A stretch of 12,398 bases of DNA, taken from assembly GCA_035945515.1 (NCBI GenBank), contig DASZAE010000246.1, positions 1-12,398 on the forward strand, in the 5' to 3' direction. This stretch comes from RH2-MAG17b sp035945515 (GTDB lineage: Bacteria > Acidobacteriota > Terriglobia > UBA7540). Of the stretch, positions 6,152-12,398 are shown in pieces. The position numbers and the translations under genes are program-made. The notes beneath the pieces were generated by a model that saw nothing but the letters and a program-made list of their open reading frames with translations, had not been told where the DNA came from and ran no database searches. Numbering within the stretch: position 1 is the stretch's first letter; every line of letters begins with the position of its first letter.

Positions 6152-8467
6152 TCACGTTCGCACGCGCAGCAAGAGATACGCACCGCCGATCCCAAACAGA
6201 ATATCCGGGCACCAGGCTGCAACCGGCGCAGGAAGCTGGTTGAGATTGCCCATCGCCTGAAAAAGGCTTGAGACGGACCAGAAAGCGATAGCAATGCCAA
6301 GGCTCAGCGCAATTCCCGTCAGCGCCCCCTTGCGTCCTACCGTGAACGAAAACGGGATGCCAATCAGGGCCACCACCAGCGCCACTAGCGGATAGGAAAA
6401 CTTGGTCCAGAACTGCACCGAAAGGCGCACCACATCAAACCCGCTCCGGCTAAGCTCGCGGATATAACGGCCCAGCTCAACCACGCTCATCTGCTCGCTG
6501 GTGCGCACTTCCCTTTTGAAATAAGCGGGCGGCTCGCCGATATTTTTGAAAGCGGCGACCGAAAACGGCATGTACTTTGTTACTTTGCCTTCACCAAACT
6601 GGCGCATCCAACCGTCTTCCAAAATCCATTGATTGACGTGCGGCTCCCAGAACGCGCGCTTGGCGTAGACCCGCCGCGTCATGTTGAACGAGGAATCGAA
6701 GTCGAAGACCGAAAGATCAGCAAAAACGTTGTGGTCAGGATCAAAAAAACGGTAATTGAAGATGCGGTTAGACCCGCCGTAAATCCACTGCCAGCCGGCG
6801 CGGAAAAACGTCTGCGCGGGCCGGCCTTGAATCTCATTGCGCAGGGCGTCTTGCCGCTGGTTGGCGGCGGGCAGATATTGGTCGCCCATCAGAAACATTC
6901 CGCCGCTCACTAGGACCGCTGCCGCAATCACGGGCACCGCAATCCGGTATAAGCTGACACCCGCCGCCTTGATCGCGGTCACTTGGCTGGTTTTAGTCAG
7001 CAGACTGAAGCTTACGAGCGTAGCCACGAGCACGCTCAGCGGCAGCACAAGGTAGGTGATATAGGGCAGAAGATAACCATAGTAAGAAAGCACGAGCGCG
7101 GCGGAAGCGTGATTACGAACGATATAACTGAGCTGCTGAAAGAAATCGAAAATAATGTAAATCCCCGTGAGAGCAATTTGCGTGAGGACAAAGTAATAAA
7201 CCCAATCACGAACGACGTACAGGTCGAGGATCTGCAAAACGCGGCCACCAAACTTTCGCGGCGGCTTCAGCAACGTCTCTTGCGGAGTAGCGCGGGCTTT
7301 AAGGGCAAGCCGGAATCTCCAACGTCCGAAAGCCGCTGAGGCGGCCGCCCAGGCGCGGCTCAGCCGCGACGCCCCCGCGCGCACGTGGCGGAAGCGGCGC
7401 ATCATTACCAGGCCCGCCACGGCGAAAACCACATTCGCCGCCCATAAGCCCACCTCCGGATTCAGCCTTCCCTGCTTGGCAAACCCAAGCCCGAGCGCCA
7501 TGATGACGTAGTAGATAAAAAGCAGCAGGATTGACAACATTACGCCCACAGCCTTGCCGCCCTTGCGCGTCGCAAGACCAAGCGGCATCCCTACCCATGC
7601 GAGCGCCAGCGCCGCTAGCGGCAGCGCCAGGCGCGAATTGAGCTCCACGAGTCCGTCGCGCCGGTAGCGCGGGTTGCGGGCGTACCGGATCAGTTGCGGC
7701 AGCGTCTGCGCCCCGGCGGGGCGCACCTGCGGCGGCGTAGCCGAGCCTGAATCCGTGGGAATATGAACGTCCGTCGAAGTGAAAGAAGCGATGGAGTAGA
7801 GCAGCGGGTTTGCCGCGTCGATCTCGTGGATTGAGCCGCGCTCCAGGTGCAGCGTGAGGCCATGACCGTCGCGGTCGTTGACAAGGTAACCTGTTTCCGC
7901 TAACGTCACCTTCGGACTTTCCGGCCGGGCGGTATCCGCGATAAAAACCCCCTTCCAGCGCAAACCCTCGTGCGTGACGTCTTTGAGGTAAATGAGCTTG
8001 CCCGGAAATTGTTCAATAAAGACGCGCGGTTTAATCTGGTAAGGAATCTGCGACGCCTTGATCTCGTTTTCCATCTGGAAGAGGTTCCAGTACGAGGCAG
8101 GCGCCACCACGAGGCTCATGCAACCCGCGACGGCGCAGCCGATCAGGCCGTAGAGCATCACTGGCCACGCAAATTGCCGCAGGTTCATCCCCGCCGCGCG
8201 CGCCGCGATCACCTCGCCGTCAGCGGCCATCCGGCTGAGGCCGATCATCGTCCCGAGCAGCACTGCGATGGGAATCGTCAGCACCAGAACGCTGGGAATG
8301 GGCGAAAGAAAGAGCAGCAAAATACTGGAATAAGGAAGGTCGCGGCGCACGACCAGCTCGAGCATCCGGTTAAGCTTGGGAAAATAAATGACGAAAGTAA
8401 AGATCAGCAACCCGAGCAGCGAATGGGAGGAGACTTCTTTTAAAATGTAACGCGTGAGAATTTTCAT
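6152..8467 (-). CDS. fused LptF-LptG-type LPS export permease
   Basis: This 771-residue protein contains two tandem YjgP/YjgQ (LptF/LptG) permease units. Unit 1 (about 1-360) has helices near 17-37, 52-76, 103-123, 281-300, 306-328 and 338-356, with a periplasmic beta-rich domain at 125-270. Unit 2 (about 415-771) repeats the plan, with helices near 422-444, 465-487, 508-528, 688-706, 713-733 and 748-767. Cytoplasmic coupling segments carry A-x-RAAG (about 88-93) and A-I-KAAG (about 498-503). A basic linker (357-412) joins the units. In LPS transport LptF and LptG are normally separate proteins that form a heterodimer with the LptB ATPase. I chose the ATG at 8467 because MKILTRYILKE is the usual LptF-type start. 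Upstream ATGs at 8509 and 8503 lack ribosome sites and add a hydrophilic tail. No clear Shine-Dalgarno sequence precedes 8467 either. Confidence 0.9.
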   Translation of the reverse strand: MKILTRYILKEVSSHSLLGLLIFTFVIYFPKLNRMLELVVRRDLPYSSILLLFLSPIPSVLVLTIPIAVLLGTMIGLSRMAADGEVIAARAAGMNLRQFAWPVMLYGLIGCAVAGCMSLVVAPASYWNLFQMENEIKASQIPYQIKPRVFIEQFPGKLIYLKDVTHEGLRWKGVFIADTARPESPKVTLAETGYLVNDRDGHGLTLHLERGSIHEIDAANPLLYSIASFTSTDVHIPTDSGSATPPQVRPAGAQTLPQLIRYARNPRYRRDGLVELNSRLALPLAALALAWVGMPLGLATRKGGKAVGVMLSILLLFIYYVIMALGLGFAKQGRLNPEVGLWAANVVFAVAGLVMMRRFRHVRAGASRLSRAWAAASAAFGRWRFRLALKARATPQETLLKPPRKFGGRVLQILDLYVVRDWVYYFVLTQIALTGIYIIFDFFQQLSYIVRNHASAALVLSYYGYLLPYITYLVLPLSVLVATLVSFSLLTKTSQVTAIKAAGVSLYRIAVPVIAAAVLVSGGMFLMGDQYLPAANQRQDALRNEIQGRPAQTFFRAGWQWIYGGSNRIFNYRFFDPDHNVFADLSVFDFDSSFNMTRRVYAKRAFWEPHVNQWILEDGWMRQFGEGKVTKYMPFSVAAFKNIGEPPAYFKREVRTSEQMSVVELGRYIRELSRSGFDVVRLSVQFWTKFSYPLVALVVALIGIPFSFTVGRKGALTGIALSLGIAIAFWSVSSLFQAMGNLNQLPAPVAAWCPDILFGIGGAYLLLRVRT

Positions 8468-8518
8468 GGGTACAATTTGCGTTGCGGCCTGTTTGCCGCC
8501 CATCCACATTCATCAAGG

Positions 8519-8526
8519 AGTATAAC
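8519..8526. promoter_or_regulatory. candidate back-to-back -10 boxes for lptF-lptG and the GH57 gene
   Basis: The 68-bp divergent spacer contains TATAAC on the plus strand (8521-8526) and, overlapping it, TATACT on the minus strand (8524-8519). Each matches five of six bases of the -10 consensus. No good -35 box stands 16-18 bp from either. The minus box would give lptF-lptG a leader of about 45 nt. The plus box ends 9 nt before the GH57 ATG, which would make that transcript leaderless or nearly so. Support comes from motif matching only. Confidence 0.3.
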
Positions 8527-8535
8527 CTAAAAGAA

Positions 8536-10779
8536 ATGCCCCCTACGAAGCTCATGATTCTCTGGCACATGCACCAGCCTTATTACAAGGACCTGGTGGA
8601 GGACCGCTACCTGATGCCCTGGGTGCGCCTGCATACGCTGAAGGACTATTACGGCATGGTGGCCATGCTCAGAGATTTTCCTGACGTCCACATGACCTTC
8701 AACCTGGTTCCTTCTTTGATTTCTCAAATCCTTGATTATGCGAACAGTACCGCCCGTGAAGAAGCCTTTGATCTGGCGTTCAAAAGCGATCTTTCCCCCA
8801 CCGACAAAGCAAAGTTAGTGAAATACGCCTTCCAGATCAACCATGAAAACCTCTTGAGCCGCTATCCCCGTTTTGCAGAACTGTTTCAACGAGCCAAAGG
8901 CTCAGGCACGGAACCCACCGCTGAACCTATCTCTGGACCTCAAGAACTGCTTGATCTTCAAGTTCTTTCTCAACTTGCGTGGTTTGATGAAATTTTCCTC
9001 GCCCATGATCCTGAAATCCGCGCGCTGGTGGCCAAGCAGCACGGTTATACGGAAGAAGACAAGGCGCGGTTGCGAAATAAAGAAATCGAATTATTTAAAG
9101 TAACGCTTGAAGAATATAAAGCCGCCGCTGAGCGCGGCCAGATTGAAATCTCAACCTCTCCCTTTTATCATCCCATTCTGCCCTTGCTCTGCGATACGCA
9201 AGCCGGGGCGGATTCGACGCCCGGCCTCACGCTGCCTCGCCGCCGCTTCCGCCATCCTGAAGACGCAAGAGGTCAATTGCGCGAGGCGGCGGCGCTCTGC
9301 GAGAAAACGTTCGGGCAGAGACCCGTTGGACTTTGGCCGAGCGAAGGCAGCGTTTCCTTGGAAGCCTTACGCATTGCGGCAGGGGAAGGCTTTGCTTGGG
9401 CGGCCACGGATGAGGGCGTTCTCGGACGCTCAATCCATACGTTCTTTCACCGCAATTCCGATGGAACCGTGCACGAGGGCCATCGTCTCTACACGCCCTG
9501 GCAGCTCGCCGCAGGCGAGGGGTCCATTGCACTGTTTTTCCGCGATCATCCCATTTCAGACCTCATCGCGTTCGTCTATTCGCGCATGGACCCCGAAGCC
9601 GCTGCGCGAGACCTGCTCAGCCGTATCCGCGCGGCGGCGCGCAGTTCAGAAAGCCCGGTTATTTCGGTGATTCTCGACGGGGAAAACGCATGGGAATATT
9701 ACCCCGGCAATGGCCGCGAATTCCTAAAAAGGTTCTATGCCCTGCTCTCCTCCGAGCCGGATATTCAAGCTCTGACCCCGAGTGAAATCCTGCGCGCGGC
9801 CAAGCCCGAGCCGCTGCCCCATCTCACGCCGGGTTCGTGGATTCACGCCAATTTTAACGTCTGGATCGGAGCTGAAGAAGACAACCGCGCCTGGGATTTG
9901 CTCAGTGATGCGCGCGACTTCTTTGCTGAAAACGAAAAAAAGCCCGAACTTGACCCCAAAAGCGTCGATCTCGCGCGACAGGAACTTTGGATTGCCGAGG
10001 GAAGCGACTGGTGCTGGTGGTACGGTCCTGAACATTCGACCGCCAACGACGAGGAGTTTGACGAACTCTACCGCAAACACCTAAGCAACGTTTACCGTCT
10101 GCTCGGCGGCCAGGCGCCCGATGAGCTTGTGCTCCCCATCAAGCGGCCTCGGACTGCGGGTTATAACATTCCCCCCACAGATTTTATTTTTCCGGTCATC
10201 GATGGACGCGAGACGACCTACTTCGAATGGCTTGGCGCAGGCGTTTACATGCCTGACGCCCGTTCCGGGTCCATTCACGGTCCAGGCGGATATATCAAGC
10301 AACTGTTCTATGGTCATAATGATACGCATGTATATCTAAGGTTTGACTTGCAAGATGAGTTTCGCCAAAAAGAGCGCGACTTTCAGGTGCGAGTGAATTT
10401 TGGGGGCAACTTTCAGACGCGGCTGTATGTGTCTGTTTCAAACAACGCTCTCGGCCGGGTAGAGCTTTGGCAGGGCGACAAAATGGTGGATATTCCGGGT
10501 TGCAACAGCTCGCAAATTAGCTCACCAGCGCATTCCTTGGTCGAAAAATCCCCCAACGGAGCGAATCGCGAAGCCCCCTCGACGCCGATTGAACCGGCGG
10601 TTGAGGCCGCCTTCCAGTCCGTGCTTGAGCTTGGCCTGGAACTTACGCTTCTCGGCCTTGACCCCCGCCACTCCGCATCGGTCCAAGTTTCGCTCTGGGT
10701 GGATCAGCTCCCGGTTCAGGCCCTGCCCACCGAGGGCTGGCTGACGCTGGAAGTGGCCGAAGGCCTGCTGAGTTGGTAA
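8536..10779 (+). CDS. glycoside hydrolase family 57 protein (COG1449 type)
   Basis: This 747-residue GH57 enzyme probably acts on alpha-glucans such as glycogen or maltodextrin. The group is annotated as alpha-amylase/alpha-mannosidase and the exact substrate cannot be read from sequence. The conserved family regions occur in order: HMHQPYY (11-17), STSPFYHPILPLL (207-219), GLWPSEGSVS (265-274) with E270 as the expected nucleophile, WAATDEGVL (288-296) with D292 as the expected acid/base, and ILDGENAWEYYP (379-390). A C-terminal region (about 550-747), with VIDGRETTYFEWLGAG at 554-569, looks like the extra beta-rich domain often attached to this group. There is no signal peptide, so it should be cytoplasmic. 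I chose the ATG at 8536 because the family's N-terminal strand (LMILWHMHQP) begins six residues later. AAGGAG (8515-8520) is 15 nt away, too far for normal use. Confidence 0.9.
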   Translation: MPPTKLMILWHMHQPYYKDLVEDRYLMPWVRLHTLKDYYGMVAMLRDFPDVHMTFNLVPSLISQILDYANSTAREEAFDLAFKSDLSPTDKAKLVKYAFQINHENLLSRYPRFAELFQRAKGSGTEPTAEPISGPQELLDLQVLSQLAWFDEIFLAHDPEIRALVAKQHGYTEEDKARLRNKEIELFKVTLEEYKAAAERGQIEISTSPFYHPILPLLCDTQAGADSTPGLTLPRRRFRHPEDARGQLREAAALCEKTFGQRPVGLWPSEGSVSLEALRIAAGEGFAWAATDEGVLGRSIHTFFHRNSDGTVHEGHRLYTPWQLAAGEGSIALFFRDHPISDLIAFVYSRMDPEAAARDLLSRIRAAARSSESPVISVILDGENAWEYYPGNGREFLKRFYALLSSEPDIQALTPSEILRAAKPEPLPHLTPGSWIHANFNVWIGAEEDNRAWDLLSDARDFFAENEKKPELDPKSVDLARQELWIAEGSDWCWWYGPEHSTANDEEFDELYRKHLSNVYRLLGGQAPDELVLPIKRPRTAGYNIPPTDFIFPVIDGRETTYFEWLGAGVYMPDARSGSIHGPGGYIKQLFYGHNDTHVYLRFDLQDEFRQKERDFQVRVNFGGNFQTRLYVSVSNNALGRVELWQGDKMVDIPGCNSSQISSPAHSLVEKSPNGANREAPSTPIEPAVEAAFQSVLELGLELTLLGLDPRHSASVQVSLWVDQLPVQALPTEGWLTLEVAEGLLSW

Positions 10780-10780
10780 T

Positions 10781-10799
10781 GCTTCATCCCACATGAAGC
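10781..10799. terminator. hairpin shared by the convergent 3' ends of GH57 and dinB-like genes
   Basis: GCTTCAT (10781-10787) and ATGAAGC (10793-10799) form a perfect seven-base-pair stem with a five-base loop, one base after the GH57 stop. It overlaps the last codons and stop of the dinB-like gene, whose 3' end is only 4 bp from that of GH57. No T tract follows on either strand. It may be a weak bidirectional terminator or a 3' stabilising stem. Confidence 0.4.
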
Positions 10800-11281
10800 C
10801 GCTTGATAAGCTGCGCTTGGCCCGCATGATAAACAGCGTGGCAGGTGATGCCGAGCACAAGCCCAAGGCTTTCAGACGCCGGAAGCGCAGGCTTCACTTG
10901 GTTGGCATCAATGTCGGCCACAAGAGTTGCCAGCCGGCGTTGCTGTTCTTCAACCACGCCTTGAATTTCAGGCCAGCCCAAGGATGTCTTGCCCGGCACT
11001 GAAAACCAGTCGTCACCTTGCAGCACGAATGGCTCTGGTGGCGCGCCGCTAAGCCGCTCGCGCACGGACCGCGCGTAATAGGCGTGATGGAGCGCAATCT
11101 CGGCGATGTTATGCCGCCCGGCGGACGGACGCCAGAAGGCAATCTCCGGTGAAACGTCCGCAAGCGCCGCCTTGAGATCGGGGCCGTGCCATGCGCCCGC
11201 GCCGTAGCCTTCCTCGAGGATGCGCGCCAAGTTCGGCGCCCATTGCTCGTTCGCTCTTTTGCTATTTGTCGATGTGCCCAT
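10784..11281 (-). CDS. DinB-like metal-binding four-helix protein
   Basis: This 165-residue protein fits the DinB/DUF664 superfamily of four-helix-bundle proteins, many of which bind a divalent metal through three histidines and some of which are thiol-dependent transferases. The ligand pattern is visible: HNIAEIALHHAYYARSV (57-73) supplies H65 or H66, and CHAVYHAGQAQLIKRL (147-162) supplies the H-x3-H pair H148 and H152. There is no signal peptide and no membrane segment. The ATG at 11281 has a strong AAGGAG (11293-11288 on the minus strand) 6 nt upstream. The DUF1579-like gene ends 40 nt upstream on the same strand, so the two are probably one operon. The substrate is unknown. The name reflects fold similarity to the damage-inducible dinB product of Bacillus, not a DNA polymerase. 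Confidence 0.82.
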   Translation of the reverse strand: MGTSTNSKRANEQWAPNLARILEEGYGAGAWHGPDLKAALADVSPEIAFWRPSAGRHNIAEIALHHAYYARSVRERLSGAPPEPFVLQGDDWFSVPGKTSLGWPEIQGVVEEQQRRLATLVADIDANQVKPALPASESLGLVLGITCHAVYHAGQAQLIKRLHVG

Positions 11282-11321
11282 TATTCGCTCCTTTTGATTT
11301 TGATTTCTGAAAAGACCTTAT

Positions 11322-11855
11322 TCATCGCATCCGCCGGGCGAGGAACTCGCCCTCAAGCCTCCAGGTCATGCCGTCCGGCTGTAAAGCTTCCCCAATCCAA
11401 TGGAATGAATCCACTGTGATTTCGGTGAACCTCCAGCGGGTAGGCGTTCCATCGGCCCGCGCGCCGATCTGCACCACATCTTTTCCGACTCGTCGGCCAA
11501 TCTGCTCCTCCCGGTGGCCTGTAACCGGGTTAGTCCATGTGATGCGCCAGCCCTGGATGACGGGGTCCCACACGCGGAGCGTCGTGCCGTACATATTGTT
11601 ATTCCTGTCCATATTTGCAGCCCGATCCTTACGCCGCGGCATAATCCAGACGTCCTGCACGGCGCGGCCTTCGAGCGCCCAGCCGAAGTGTGCTTCGCCT
11701 TCGATGTGAAGACCGGTCACATCGACTCCCTTGTAATGGCAGACCTCAAGTTCCCAACTGCCGATCAACCACCCATAGGCATCCGCCGCATCGGGAATTT
11801 CGCCGGAGCGCCCGGGCGCGGTAACAGCATCCAAAAAAGCATCTTGAGTTATCAT
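11322..11855 (-). CDS. conserved protein of unknown function, lipocalin/DUF1579-like
   Basis: This 177-residue soluble protein has no signal peptide. Recognisable conserved features are WLIGSWELE (29-37), GEAHFGWALEGRAVQDVWIMPR (53-74), YGTTLRVWDP (89-98), GWRITWTNPVTG (102-113), IGRRVG (119-124) and the DSFHWIGE segment (149-156). The repeated short beta strands beginning with a G-x-W motif suggest a lipocalin-like barrel that may bind a small ligand. I place it near DUF1579-type proteins from pattern memory only and assign no function. I chose the ATG at 11855 because AGGAGGA lies 6 nt upstream. A GTG at 11885 is possible but would leave that ribosome site inside the gene. It is first in a likely operon with the dinB-like gene and diverges from the AraC-family gene by 46 bp. 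Confidence 0.75.
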   Translation of the reverse strand: MITQDAFLDAVTAPGRSGEIPDAADAYGWLIGSWELEVCHYKGVDVTGLHIEGEAHFGWALEGRAVQDVWIMPRRKDRAANMDRNNNMYGTTLRVWDPVIQGWRITWTNPVTGHREEQIGRRVGKDVVQIGARADGTPTRWRFTEITVDSFHWIGEALQPDGMTWRLEGEFLARRMR

Positions 11856-11873
11856 GAAAGTTCCTCCTGCATG

Positions 11874-11881
11874 GTTATAAT
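11874..11881. promoter_or_regulatory. candidate overlapping divergent -10 boxes for the araC-like gene and the DUF-dinB operon
   Basis: In the 46-bp divergent spacer a perfect TATAAT lies on the plus strand (11876-11881), and TATAAC overlaps it on the minus strand (11879-11874). The plus box would start the araC-like transcript near 11888, about 14 nt before its TTG. The minus box would start the DUF-dinB transcript at about the position of its AGGAGG. No good -35 element is present in either direction, which is common for activator-dependent promoters. The regulator encoded next door is a natural candidate activator, by inference. Confidence 0.35.
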
Positions 11882-11901
11882 TCACAGAGAGGTTCTGACG
11901 C

Positions 11902-12398
11902 TTGGGGAAAATTGCTGCGAAAATCCTGGCAAGTGGTCGTGGCTGGAGCGTGCGCGACGTGGTCTGCGCTTATGGGCCGCAGGACAAGCCCTACGAGGAG
12001 CAGCATGACTCCCACACGATTGCGGTGGTAATCGAGGGTTCTTTTCAATACCGCTCGAAGTGTGGGTCAGAAGTTCTGTCGCCGGGCGCGCTGTTGCTTG
12101 GTAGCTATGGAGGCTATTTCGAGTGTGGGCATGAACACGGCACAGGAGACCGTTGCATTTCATTTCAATATTCGCCGGAGTTCTTCGAGCGGGCCGGAGT
12201 GGCGTGCTTGTTTCCGGTGCATCGCATTCCGCCGCTTGCCGAACTTGCACCCTGGGTCGTCGAGGCGCGGCTTACGGCTCTGGCGCCGGAACAGGCGCCT
12301 TTGGAAGAGATGGCGCATGGCATGGCCGGGGCTGTGCTCGAAGTGCTGGGCAGGGGCACGCAAGCGGGCCGCGCGCCGACGGCCGCGGACCTAAGGCG
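11902..12398 (+). CDS. AraC-family transcriptional regulator, N-terminal part (runs off window)
   Basis: The frame is open from a TGA at 11896-11898 to the window end, giving 165 codons plus two bases. The peptide has the cupin-like sensing domain of AraC-family regulators: YEEQHDSHTIAVVIEGSFQY (31-50), LSPGALLLGSYGGYFECGHEH (59-79) and CISFQYSPEFFERAG (85-99), followed by a helical linker. The C-terminal double helix-turn-helix DNA-binding domain would lie beyond the window. I chose the TTG at 11902 because an AGAGAGG (11886-11892) lies 9 nt upstream and the next in-frame ATG is beyond residue 130. The start is less certain than the identity; a GTG at residue 17 is an alternative. The gene diverges from the DUF-dinB operon and may regulate it. 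Confidence 0.8.
   Translation, partial: MGKIAAKILASGRGWSVRDVVCAYGPQDKPYEEQHDSHTIAVVIEGSFQYRSKCGSEVLSPGALLLGSYGGYFECGHEHGTGDRCISFQYSPEFFERAGVACLFPVHRIPPLAELAPWVVEARLTALAPEQAPLEEMAHGMAGAVLEVLGRGTQAGRAPTAADLR

Noticed and set aside
8468..8509. A 14-residue N-terminal extension of the LptF-LptG protein from the ATG at 8509
   Set aside because: No ribosome site precedes it, and the MKILTRYI start matches the usual N-terminus of the permease family.
9107..9670. A 187-codon plus-strand frame inside the GH57 gene
   Set aside because: It lies in another frame of a gene whose conserved GH57 motifs run right through it. The composition (Arg/Ala/Ser/Pro-rich) is typical of an out-of-frame shadow.
11514..12008. 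A 164-codon plus-strand frame crossing the 11856-11901 spacer
   Set aside because: It runs antisense to the DUF gene and then out of frame with the AraC-family gene, both of which have recognisable protein motifs and ribosome sites.
1..12398. Mobile element, CRISPR array, tRNA or rRNA, toxin-antitoxin or other defence system
   Set aside because: I saw no transposase or integrase motifs, no direct-repeat array, no cloverleaf and no defence-gene signature. All large frames are accounted for by the genes listed.

Overview
This window reads as an ordinary bacterial chromosome segment of moderately high GC, from a didermic (LPS- or lipooligosaccharide-making) organism. The combination of a single-chain LptF-LptG permease, a COG1449-type GH57 glycosidase, a small DinB protein and a divergent type VI secretion system (T6SS) block suggests an Acidobacteriota-like source. 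That is an inference from gene content, not a phylogenetic result.

Layout. Positions 1-272 are a leader with a good sigma70-like promoter (31-59), two hairpins and a possible 32-codon leader ORF whose TGA overlaps the tssK ATG. Positions 273-6005 (+) hold tssK, tssL and tssM, a classic T6SS baseplate/membrane-complex block. A strong perfect inverted repeat (6079-6120) separates tssM from the convergent lptF-lptG fusion (6152-8467, -). A 68-bp divergent spacer with back-to-back -10 boxes leads to a GH57 gene (8536-10779, +). This ends 4 bp from the convergent dinB-like gene, over a shared hairpin. The dinB-like gene and an uncharacterised lipocalin/DUF1579-like gene form a likely two-gene minus-strand operon (11855 to 10784). 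An AraC-family regulator starts at a TTG at 11902, diverging from that operon by 46 bp, and runs off the window end.

How the genes work together. TssK links the T6SS baseplate to the cytoplasmic faces of TssL and TssM, and TssL/TssM form the inner-membrane channel. No sheath, Hcp, VgrG, ClpV or effector genes are in the window, so only one edge of a T6SS locus is seen. LptF-LptG extracts LPS from the inner membrane, and its partners LptB/C/A are not nearby. The AraC gene is a candidate local regulator of the DUF-dinB pair.

Most notable points: two phosphothreonine-like motifs in the cytoplasmic linker of TssM plus a degenerate G3 motif; the LptF-LptG fusion; the coupled leader ORF and hairpin before tssK; and symmetric divergent promoters in both compact divergent spacers. 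I see no mobile element, CRISPR array, tRNA or rRNA, and nothing that is clearly a wholly new system.
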